Positions 16,093 to 23,644 of a DNA stretch of 64,000 nucleotides are shown here, in pieces (within the stretch, counting starts at the first letter, position 1; each line of letters starts with the position of its first letter). Under the pieces are notes generated by a model, which saw only the letters and a program-made list of their open reading frames with translations, was not told where the DNA came from and searched no databases. Made by a program: the position numbers and the translations under genes. Origin of the DNA: Gordonia hydrophobica NBRC 16057 (GTDB lineage: Bacteria > Actinomycetota > Actinomycetes > Mycobacteriales > Mycobacteriaceae); the NCBI RefSeq assembly GCF_001592365.1, contig NZ_BCWU01000001.1, positions 372,001 through 436,000 of the forward strand, given 5' to 3'.

Positions 16093-17409
16093 TCAGTTCA
16101 GGGGCGACCACGCGGTGCGTGGTTCCTCGGCGGTCAGCACGGCGCTGCCGAGCATGCGGCACGCTTCGAGGGCGAGTTGCGTATCGAGCGGCTTGTCGGT
16201 GAGGTGCCTGCCCAGCTGCTTCTCGGCCGCGGTGAGTCGGTACCGAATGGTGTTGCGGTGCAGCATGAGTTCGGACGCGGTGCGGGAGAAGTTGGAGCCC
16301 GACTTCAGAAACACCCGGACCGTCTCACGTTGACGAGCGGCGTCGTCGGTCTCCAGGGCGAGATCGCGCAAGGTCTGGCGGACCCAGTGCCGGGTGTCGA
16401 CGAGGTCGTCGGCGAGCCGCGCGATCACCGGGACGCCGTCGTCGGCGTACGAGACGACGCGGGAGGCGTCGGTGCCGCCGACCCGAGCGATGGTGGCGAC
16501 CTGATGCGCCCGGGCCAGGCTGGTGCGGAAGCCGTCCGCACCCGGGTCCGGCGTGCCGAAGGCGATCCGCGCACTGCCCTCGGCGTCGACGAGAGGACGG
16601 ACGGCCTGGACGTCGACCGTGCGCCGCGTCGACCAGCCGAACCAGACGTCGGCCGCGTGCCGCCCCGTCGAGACCACCAGTGCTTCGCCGGGGACGGCGA
16701 GCGCCGCGCGGAGCCTCTCGATCACTCCGGAGAGGGCGACGGGCGGATGCGCGGGATCGGCGGTGTCGATCCAGACACAGCACGCGAGGTGGGGCTGCTG
16801 CAGCTCGTAGCCGGTGGCCGCCCGGAACTGCAGGGCGGGCACGTCGTCGCCGGCCAGGACCTGGGTCACGATCGCCTCGGTGGCCCGCGCCGCCCGCTCC
16901 CGCGACGAGCGCTGCTCCTCCTGATAGGTGGCGATGACCGACCGGGTGATCTCGTCGACGTACTGATAGGTCCAGCCGGCGAGGTGATGGTAGAGCTGCA
17001 GCTTCTCCTGCGGTTCGCAGTCCAGGCGGCGGACTTGATCGAAGATGTGGGCCAGCAGGTGGTTGGAGCCGACGTGGTAGGCCCGTCGCAACGACGCCTC
17101 GGGCACCCGCTGCTGCGCGAGGTCGACGGCGTAGCGGTGCGCGTCGGGAAGCGCCGGAAGGTCGGTGGCGTCCTTCCGCTCGGCGAGCAGATCGACGATC
17201 ACCTCGACGTTGTCGACGACGCTCGCGTGCAGCGATGCGTGCATGTCGGCGATGTCGAGCTCGGCCATGTTCTGCTCGATCGCCGCGGTCATGCCCTCGC
17301 TGATGGCCGCGGTGTCGGTCTTCAGCCGGGCGCCGATCTGCGCGGTCAGCGCCGACAGTCGTTCCGGGTCCGGAGAACCCAGCATGCCGGGCGCGTAGTC
17401 GCCGCTCAT
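16093..17409 (-). CDS. PucR-type helix-turn-helix regulator with RsbR-like N-terminal domain
   Basis: 438 aa. The N-terminal ~150 residues look like the RsbRD/co-antagonist sensor helices (GMTAAIEQNMAELDIADMH; VPEASLRRAYHVG). A middle GGDEF-like/PucR linker domain follows. The last ~60 residues form the PucR-type HTH: FLKSGSNFSRTASELMLHRN and TIRYRLTAAEKQLGR. The ATG at 17409 overlaps the stop of the upstream oxidoreductase by 4 nt (ATGA), so the two are translationally coupled. It closes a four-gene operon and convergently abuts the EthR-like gene (3 bp gap). Most likely it regulates this operon. Confidence 0.88.
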   Translation of the reverse strand: MSGDYAPGMLGSPDPERLSALTAQIGARLKTDTAAISEGMTAAIEQNMAELDIADMHASLHASVVDNVEVIVDLLAERKDATDLPALPDAHRYAVDLAQQRVPEASLRRAYHVGSNHLLAHIFDQVRRLDCEPQEKLQLYHHLAGWTYQYVDEITRSVIATYQEEQRSSRERAARATEAIVTQVLAGDDVPALQFRAATGYELQQPHLACCVWIDTADPAHPPVALSGVIERLRAALAVPGEALVVSTGRHAADVWFGWSTRRTVDVQAVRPLVDAEGSARIAFGTPDPGADGFRTSLARAHQVATIARVGGTDASRVVSYADDGVPVIARLADDLVDTRHWVRQTLRDLALETDDAARQRETVRVFLKSGSNFSRTASELMLHRNTIRYRLTAAEKQLGRHLTDKPLDTQLALEACRMLGSAVLTAEEPRTAWSPLN

Positions 17410-18830
17410 CGACGGGTGCGAGCCAGATCGGTGAGGGCCGCGCGGGCGGCGTTCCATCCGGCCATCCCGTGGGCGCCTGCACCGGGCGGGGCCGACGCCG
17501 AGCACAGGTACGCTCCCGGCGCCCCGGTGAAATACGGGCGCAGCGTGACGCGCGGTCGGAACACCAGTTGGCGGGGAGTGCAGGCGCCGCCGACGATGTC
17601 GCCGGCGACGTAGTTGGCGTTGCTGCCCTCCAACCCGCGGACCGACTGAACATGCGTCGCGCGGATCCGTTGCCGGAAGCCCGGCGCAAAGCGCTCGATC
17701 TGCGCCGTGATGATCTCGGTGGCGTCGCCGCTCCAGCCGGCGGGGACGTGCGCATAGGTGTCGACCGGATGGACGCCGTCGACGGCCCGGTCGGGATCGG
17801 CCACCGACTGCTGTCCGACGAGGACGAACGGCCGGGCAGGCATGGTGCCGTCCCACACCGCGCGCTCGGCGGCCACCACCTCGTCGAGCGTGCCGCCGAC
17901 ATGCACGGTGGCGGCGCTCCGCGACGGTCGGTGCTCCCAGGGGATGCCGTCGTCGACGGCGAACGAGACCTGGAATGCGGCCGGTCCGTGCCGGAACCGT
18001 CGATACGCCTTGGAGATGCGCGGCGGCTGCGTGGCGCCCAGGATGTCGGCGGCGGCGCTTGGTGTGGTGTCCAACATCAGGATGTCGGGCCGGTCCAGGT
18101 CGCGGTGATCGCGGACCGTCACCCCGGTCTCGATGGCGCCGCCGTACGAGGTCAACAACGACGCCATCGCCCGCGTGATGGCGACCGACCCGCCCTGCGC
18201 CACCGGCCATCCCCACCGGTGCGCCGACGTCGCCATCGCGATCCCGATCGCCGACGACAGCGGGGTGGTCAGCGGATGGAAGGTGTGCGCGGCCGCGCCG
18301 GCGAACAGCGCCCGCGTCTCGGGGGTGCGCCACCGGCGGGCGAGCAGCGCCGCGGGCAGGGCCGCATAGGCGCCGAACCGGGCCAGCGCCAACGGATGTC
18401 GCGGCACGTGCACCATCGGTTGCAGGAACTCGTCGGCGATGGCCGGGAACCGGGGCGCGAGCGCGGCGAACATCCGACGGTACGACGCCCCGTCGTCCCC
18501 GAGGGCGTCGGCGGTCTGATCCACCGACTGCCACACTGCGGCGCCGCGGCCGTCGTCGAGCGGGTGCGTGTACTGAACCGGGGCGTGTCGCCACCGCAGT
18601 CCGTGCGCGGCGAGATCGAACTGCCGGCTGAACGCGTTGTCGACGGCGAGGGGATGGAAGCCCGAGCAGTGGTCGTGCAGCAGGCCGGGCAGGGTCACCT
18701 CGCCGGAGCGGGTGCCCCCGCCGATGGAGTCGGATGCTTCCAGGACGGTCACATCCACTCCATCGGCGGCGAGTGTCACGGCGGCAGCCAGACCGTTGGG
18801 TCCGCTGCCGACGACGACGGCTGTGGTCAT
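17406..18830 (-). CDS. FAD-dependent oxidoreductase, phytoene-desaturase (CrtI)-like
   Basis: 474 aa. The dinucleotide-binding motif VVVGSGPNGLAAAVTLAADG opens the protein, followed by VLEASDSIGGGTRS. The C-terminal FAD motif appears in GAYLCSASAPPGAGAHGMAGW. This architecture is shared by carotenoid desaturases and a large set of uncharacterised actinobacterial NAD(P)/FAD proteins. No carotenoid genes (CrtB, CrtE) are near, so a role in modifying a lipid or isoprenoid handled by the operon is more likely than pigment synthesis. It starts 4 bp after the DUF3556 gene. Confidence 0.85.
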   Translation of the reverse strand: MTTAVVVGSGPNGLAAAVTLAADGVDVTVLEASDSIGGGTRSGEVTLPGLLHDHCSGFHPLAVDNAFSRQFDLAAHGLRWRHAPVQYTHPLDDGRGAAVWQSVDQTADALGDDGASYRRMFAALAPRFPAIADEFLQPMVHVPRHPLALARFGAYAALPAALLARRWRTPETRALFAGAAAHTFHPLTTPLSSAIGIAMATSAHRWGWPVAQGGSVAITRAMASLLTSYGGAIETGVTVRDHRDLDRPDILMLDTTPSAAADILGATQPPRISKAYRRFRHGPAAFQVSFAVDDGIPWEHRPSRSAATVHVGGTLDEVVAAERAVWDGTMPARPFVLVGQQSVADPDRAVDGVHPVDTYAHVPAGWSGDATEIITAQIERFAPGFRQRIRATHVQSVRGLEGSNANYVAGDIVGGACTPRQLVFRPRVTLRPYFTGAPGAYLCSASAPPGAGAHGMAGWNAARAALTDLARTRR

Positions 18831-18834
18831 GGCT

Positions 18835-20646
18835 TCAGCCTGCCATCACCGGGACCGTCGGGCGGTAGTTTCCCTCCGGCGCATACCCTTCGGCGCGCCA
18901 GGTGACCGTGTAGTCGATCGGTCCGTTGGGCAGCCACGGCTGGTCTTTGAGGGCGTCGGCCACGTAGTAGTGACCGCGTTCCACCACGCCGAGCGCCGCG
19001 TCGATGACCTTGTACTCCAGGGTCTTCTTGTGCAGCGGTTGCGCCTCGGTCCAGACCGTCATCCACTCGCCGGGCTCGAAATTGCACCGCTTCTGGATTG
19101 CCGCGATGGTGTGCTCGTTGAAGAGGTGACCGTCGCCGAACTGCCAGCCGACGAAGAAGGTGCAGAGCATCTCACCCTCGCGGAAGCGGTAGTTGTCGAG
19201 GTCGTCGAGGTGATCCATCATCAGCGACATGTGCCCGCGCCCCTGCGAGTTCATCAGCCGGAACGCGGTGGTCTTCTGCAGGAAGATCTCCGCGGCTTCC
19301 GGGCCGAAGAGGCTCGCGAGCTGGTGTCGCTGCGAGGTGATCTCGGTGACGAAATCGGGGTTGTCGAGCTTGTTCTCGCAGTCGTTGGTCCGGAACGCCA
19401 TCGTCGCCGACGCCCAGTTGCCCGCGTACTGACGCATGGAGATCAGGAACGAGATCAGGTCGGGGCGGAAGTTGCCCAGGATCGGGAGGATGAGGGTCGC
19501 GGCGAATGCGCCGATGACCACCCAGACGTTGGTCGCATCCCACAGGGCGTAGCCGTCGCCCGCGAAGAAGCCGAGGAACACGAACGGCGAGAGGAAGACG
19601 TAGAAGATGTTCCACTCCTGCGGCATGGCGAGCGCGAACATCGAGTAGATGAACAGGTGGAAGCACATCATGAACACCGCGGCCAGCACGGCGACGACCC
19701 AGTTGGTCGTGAACAACAGCACCAGCGGCACCGCGAACTCGACGATCGTGCCCATCACGTGGGCGGCGAACCAGGACAGGCGCGACGGATGCAGATCCTC
19801 GGGGGCGTTGCGGTAGAGCGCGTGGCGGAGCTTCTTGGACCGATTCAGAGGCGCGTTCGCCAGCATCGTCTGCACGGTGGGGGTGAAGTGCGGGCCGATC
19901 TTCGAGAGGAAGGCGCCCCACCAGACGGCGAAGATCGCGATCTTGGAGACCAGGATCATGTCGACGTGACCGGTGCCGTACACGGTGAGGACGCCGAAGG
20001 CCAGCAGGGTGACCGAGTACTGCTCGGGGCGCGCGGCCAGGAAGGCGACGCGGTCGCGCAGGCCCAGCAGCACCTGGAAGGCGATGTAGGCGATGAACGG
20101 CCACATCGACACCAGTCCAGGTTCACTGTAGGCGGCGGCGGTCTGCTCGCCGGGCATCAGGAGACCGGCCAGCGCCGAGCCGAGCATCGCCAGGTACAGC
20201 ACGACGTCGACGGCCTTGCGCTCGTCACCCTTGGTGAAGGGGATCTTGCCGGGCCACGGCGGCAGTCGCAGCGTGCCGGTGCGGATCCAGTAGCGGTAGC
20301 CCGCGGTGTTGGGTTTGAACTTGAATGCGAGCGGTCCCCACGACTCGTTGAATCCGGTGGCCGACCACAGGACGGTCCAGAACATGGCCTTCTGCAGGAC
20401 GATCACCTCGCCCCACCAGGCGCCGAGATCGAGCAGCGGCAGGCCCGGGGTGGTGAGGCCGATGATCAGCCAGCCGCCGAGGATGAAGAACAGACCCTTC
20501 ACCAGGTACAGCGAGTGCATGATCTTGGGGGCGCCGAATCCGTAGTCGACCCAGTGCTGACAGAGCAGTTTCATTCGTTCCATCGTCGGGATGGATTCGA
20601 ACTTCGCGGGGTCGACGTCGGGGACGTCGGCTTGTAAGAAGCCCAT
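18835..20646 (-). CDS. DUF3556 multi-pass membrane protein
   Basis: 603 aa, with an estimated 8-10 hydrophobic segments in the first 400 residues: KGLFFILGGWLIIGL, VVLYLAMLGSALAGLLM, YIAFQVLLGL, YVFLSPFVFLGFFAG and others. A soluble C-terminal ~190 residues follow (DDLDNYRFREGEMLCTFFVG). I recognise it as the DUF3556 family, found mainly in mycolic-acid actinobacteria. The arrangement of membrane part plus cytosolic domain recalls HTTM/VKGC-like or lipid-modifying enzymes, but no catalytic motif is certain. It is the second gene of the operon, 105 bp behind the acyl-CoA ligase. Confidence 0.85.
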   Translation of the reverse strand: MGFLQADVPDVDPAKFESIPTMERMKLLCQHWVDYGFGAPKIMHSLYLVKGLFFILGGWLIIGLTTPGLPLLDLGAWWGEVIVLQKAMFWTVLWSATGFNESWGPLAFKFKPNTAGYRYWIRTGTLRLPPWPGKIPFTKGDERKAVDVVLYLAMLGSALAGLLMPGEQTAAAYSEPGLVSMWPFIAYIAFQVLLGLRDRVAFLAARPEQYSVTLLAFGVLTVYGTGHVDMILVSKIAIFAVWWGAFLSKIGPHFTPTVQTMLANAPLNRSKKLRHALYRNAPEDLHPSRLSWFAAHVMGTIVEFAVPLVLLFTTNWVVAVLAAVFMMCFHLFIYSMFALAMPQEWNIFYVFLSPFVFLGFFAGDGYALWDATNVWVVIGAFAATLILPILGNFRPDLISFLISMRQYAGNWASATMAFRTNDCENKLDNPDFVTEITSQRHQLASLFGPEAAEIFLQKTTAFRLMNSQGRGHMSLMMDHLDDLDNYRFREGEMLCTFFVGWQFGDGHLFNEHTIAAIQKRCNFEPGEWMTVWTEAQPLHKKTLEYKVIDAALGVVERGHYYVADALKDQPWLPNGPIDYTVTWRAEGYAPEGNYRPTVPVMAG

Positions 20647-20751
20647 GGCACAACTCCTTCGGTTACGTGCGGGTGGAGGTTGACGGGGGAGATCTCGGGT
20701 ACGGGACAGCGCGCGTCGGCCGGGCGGCGGACGCGGTTGGGGGAGTTCGGG

Positions 20752-22209
20752 TCAGGTGGCGGCGGTGGTTCGCAGCCGCGGTTTGTCGATCTTGCCGACT
20801 GGGTTCTTCGGCAGCGTGGGGACCGTCTCGACGGCGACCGGGACCTTCACGCGCGTCAGGTGTTCCCGGCAGTGCGCCAAGATCTGGTCGGCGGTCAGGT
20901 CGGCGTCGGGGTAGGGGACCACGAAGGCCACAGGCACTTCGCCGAGGACGTCGTCCGATCGGCCGACGACGGCCACCTCCAGCACGCCGGGCAGGCTGGA
21001 GATGGTGCTCTCGATCTCCTTCGGATAGATGTTCTCGCCGCCGCGGATGATCATGTCTTTGATGCGGTCGACGATGGTCAGGTAGCCGTCGTCGTCGAGG
21101 GTGCCGACGTCGCCGGTCCGGACCCAGCCGTCGACCAGCGTCTCGGCGGTGGCCTCGGGATTCCCGAGGTAGCCGGCCATGACCACGGGGCCGGTGATCA
21201 GCACTTCGCCCGCGGTGCCGACGGGGACGTCGTTGAGGTTCTCGTCGACGATGCGGATCCGCTGGCCCGGCAGTGCCACGCCCACGGTGCCGACTTTGCG
21301 TGGCCCGTCGAGCGGGTTCAGCGCTGACCCGCAGGTGGCTTCGGTGAGTCCGTAGCCTTCCAGGATCGGTACGCCGAAGCGGTCCTCGAAGGCCTGCAGC
21401 AGCTCACGCGACGCCGGTGCGGCCCCGCAGACCACGAAGCGCAGCGACGACAAGTCGGGGCGGAGTTCGGCGGCCTTGCTGACCAGCAGCGCGTAGATGG
21501 TGGGGACGCCGGAGAAGTAGGTGGGGCGACGACGTTCGACCGTCTCGAAGAACGTCGTCGGCGAGAACTTCTCTTCGATCGTCAACTGCGCGCCCACGCG
21601 CAACGACGACAGGAGGCTGACCATCAGCGCGTTCGCGTGGAACAGCGGGAGGATGAGCAGGCAGTGGTCGGCTGAGGTCAGTCGCATGGCCTCGGCCATG
21701 GACGCGGACATGGCTTCGACGTTGCCGTGCGGGATCATGACGCCCTTGGGGCGACCGGTGGAGCCGCTGGTGTAGATGATCAAGGCGAGGTCGTCGGGGC
21801 TCAGCGGGGCGGGTGCCGCGGCGTCGGTGCGCGAGGGTGCCGCCAGGTGGTCGACGGCCAGCGTCGGTCGGCCGCCCGACGGCGCGTCGGGCCCGGTGTT
21901 GACGACGAGCGCGGCGTCGGCGTCGGAGAACTGATGCTCGGCTTCGGCGGGCGTGAACGCCGGATTGACCGGGGTCGCCGCCGCACCGAGCCGCCATGCG
22001 GCGAACATCGCGACAACCAGCTCGCAGCGGTTCGGGAGCATCACCGCGACCACGTCGCCCCGACCGATGCCACGCTCGGCGAACTGTGCGGCAACAGCAC
22101 TCACCCAGCGGTTCAGCTCGTCGAAGGAGACTTCGACGCGGCTGTCGCGGATGGCGGGCGCCGTGCCGAACCGCTCGGCCAGGTGCCACGGCAGGTATGC
22201 CAATTCCAC
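20752..22209 (-). CDS. Class I adenylate-forming acyl-CoA ligase heading the DUF3556 operon
   Basis: 485 aa. Motifs in order: IIYTSGSTGRPKGVMIPH (P-loop), GYGLTEATCG, MAGYLGNPEAT, RTGDVGTLDDDGY, IVDRIKDMIIRGGENIYP and PKNPVGKIDK with the catalytic lysine. I chose the GTG at 22209 because GGAGGAATT directly precedes it; the ATG at 22272 would add 21 residues without homology character. First gene of the minus-strand operon reaching 16093. Activation of a fatty or aromatic acid for use by the downstream oxidoreductase/membrane protein is inferred. Confidence 0.88.
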   Translation of the reverse strand: MELAYLPWHLAERFGTAPAIRDSRVEVSFDELNRWVSAVAAQFAERGIGRGDVVAVMLPNRCELVVAMFAAWRLGAAATPVNPAFTPAEAEHQFSDADAALVVNTGPDAPSGGRPTLAVDHLAAPSRTDAAAPAPLSPDDLALIIYTSGSTGRPKGVMIPHGNVEAMSASMAEAMRLTSADHCLLILPLFHANALMVSLLSSLRVGAQLTIEEKFSPTTFFETVERRRPTYFSGVPTIYALLVSKAAELRPDLSSLRFVVCGAAPASRELLQAFEDRFGVPILEGYGLTEATCGSALNPLDGPRKVGTVGVALPGQRIRIVDENLNDVPVGTAGEVLITGPVVMAGYLGNPEATAETLVDGWVRTGDVGTLDDDGYLTIVDRIKDMIIRGGENIYPKEIESTISSLPGVLEVAVVGRSDDVLGEVPVAFVVPYPDADLTADQILAHCREHLTRVKVPVAVETVPTLPKNPVGKIDKPRLRTTAAT

Positions 22210-22430
22210 AATTCCTCCATCAGTATCTCCCCTGTGAGATGAGACACTACGAGGATTGTGCTGGGGAAACATCGGCCAAGGTGCCGAAGTTCACATTGTG
22301 GATTGTGCAGAATGCACTAGAGGGAGTTGGTGGGCAATTTGACGACTGCAGGCGATATCTTCGAAGTCAACGGGTGGCGCCGGCGCAAAGGCGAACCGAA
22401 CCCTCGCTGCGTGGGCACCGGAACTGATTC

Positions 22431-22475
22431 CGCCTAGGCAACGGATCGGTGCCGAGTCGATCCGTTGCCTAGGCG
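22431..22475. repeat. Perfect 18-bp inverted repeat, CGCCTAGGCAACGGATCG arms
   Basis: The arms CGCCTAGGCAACGGATCG and CGATCCGTTGCCTAGGCG match exactly around a 9-nt loop. It is not directly behind any intact gene. It could be the terminator of a lost plus-strand gene, or a recombination or protein-binding site at the island edge. Confidence 0.75.
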
Positions 22476-22560
22476 TACCTGACGCGCGACGACATCCGGG
22501 AGGGGATCATCGCGGTCCTGGAGTCCACGGACCGGCCGTCCACGCGAGCCATTGATGGAT

Positions 22561-22617
22561 GAACGCTGGCGCGAGTCGGCGATCCCCTTACCGATCGACG
22601 ACGAGGCTCCAGCGTTC
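22561..22617 (-). terminator. Terminator-like hairpin after the HNH gene
   Basis: GAACGCTGG..GATC pairs with GATC..CCAGCGTTC, ~24-nt imperfect arms, 7 bp downstream of the minus-strand stop codon at 22624. Confidence 0.6.
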
Positions 22618-22623
22618 GCCCGA

Positions 22624-23574
22624 CTATTTCTGCGAGTACCAACCGCAGTCTGCACGGTGCCGGGCAAGTGCCTCCTGTGACGGACGCTGATCTTCTTGGT
22701 CAGGGAGTTCGATTGACCTGCCTTCGAGGTTCCCGTATTGGGTCGTCAATAGCGACGGAGCCACGGCGACACTGTATTGGTCGTCAATCGTGATCTCGTG
22801 TAGATCGAAAAGCGTGTGGACATCCGATCGGAGAAGAATTCCGTTCTGAATGTGGTGGTTCTCGGCACCGCGGTACGGATCGATGTGTGCGGCCTCGAGT
22901 GCGTTGGCTGCATCGAATCTCGTGACTGCGCACTCCTCGTGGTACGCCTTTAGCAGAGAATTCCGAAAGGCCAGCTGACCTTGTCGGACTGCAATCGCAC
23001 GCTTGACGACCTCGCGACTGTCGGTGCCGCTCGTTGCTCGGTACGGCTCGATGTCGTCTACAGGGCTAGGATTGTCCGCCGTTCCGAACATTAGATCTGT
23101 TCCCTTGACAGAGCCGGGGATATAGAGGCCGCGAACCAGCTGGACATGCTTCGGGTGGTACAGCGGGTTGGCAGGCGCGGGCGGGGCGAGACGCTTGCCC
23201 AACAGTGCTTCTATTTCACTCCAGGCAGGGTCCCATCTCGGTTCCGAAGAGAGGCTTTCGAAGGTAAACCGATGCGTATACCCACCAGTCTCGACGTCGT
23301 TCCACCGCGCGTGCCTCATCTCGGGGGTGATGGCGTGAAGCCCCGACTCGACACGCCCCCAACCTTTCAAGCCGCCGTTGGGTTTACCGCCGCCGAGCCA
23401 AAAGAAGACGTCATCACCGGGACCGATGTTCTTGAATGCGTCAGACTTTCGGACGTCCCACAGGCCGTCCTCCATCGCGAATTCCGCGTGGTCGGGGGTT
23501 GTTGCGCTGATCTTCACGATCCAGCCAGACACTTGTACACATGCCCAATCCAGGTTCGCTCCGGGTGGAGGCAT
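22624..23574 (-). CDS. EVE-like domain / HNH endonuclease, putative modification-dependent restriction enzyme
   Basis: 316 aa. Residues ~15-110 look like an EVE/PUA-type base-reading domain: SGWIVKISATT, LWDVRKSDAFKNIGPGDDVF and WGRVES, with the W-V-K opening and GD(D/L)V turn typical of EVE. Residues ~195-262 form the HNH nuclease: RQGQLAFRNSLLKAY, then AAHIDPY (H230), HIQNGILLRSDVHTLFD (N244, H253). EVE-HNH enzymes such as VcaM4I cut DNA with methylated cytosine, so a type IV restriction role is the best guess. It lies 70 bp behind the nuclease-helicase on the same strand, probably one operon. Confidence 0.82.
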   Translation of the reverse strand: MPPPGANLDWACVQVSGWIVKISATTPDHAEFAMEDGLWDVRKSDAFKNIGPGDDVFFWLGGGKPNGGLKGWGRVESGLHAITPEMRHARWNDVETGGYTHRFTFESLSSEPRWDPAWSEIEALLGKRLAPPAPANPLYHPKHVQLVRGLYIPGSVKGTDLMFGTADNPSPVDDIEPYRATSGTDSREVVKRAIAVRQGQLAFRNSLLKAYHEECAVTRFDAANALEAAHIDPYRGAENHHIQNGILLRSDVHTLFDLHEITIDDQYSVAVAPSLLTTQYGNLEGRSIELPDQEDQRPSQEALARHRADCGWYSQK

Positions 23575-23644
23575 GTCCTGTTGCGGAAGCCTGTCGGGCC
23601 GTGCTCGTTTGTCAGTCTCTATTCAGTTGTGAGCTTGTGGGATC

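Larger units (their letters stand above)
22210..22623. other. Intergenic region, 414 bp, possible gene remnant and two hairpins
   Basis: Contains the promoter of the ligase operon, an exact palindrome (22431-22475) and a terminator-like hairpin (22561-22617). Between them, around 22480-22560, a short open stretch would encode LTRDDIREGIIAVLES, which looks like protein sequence but has no start and is cut off by stops. It may be a decayed gene end. This marks the edge of the accessory stretch that follows. Confidence 0.5.

Noticed and set aside
17410..18594. Long extension of the PucR-type protein upstream
   Set aside because: It overlaps the CrtI-like gene in another frame and is Arg/Pro-rich; the ATGA overlap start at 17409 fits the family and operon.
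16093..22209. Carotenoid biosynthesis operon based on the CrtI-like gene
   Set aside because: No phytoene synthase, GGPP synthase or cyclase gene nearby; partners are an acyl-CoA ligase and a DUF3556 protein.
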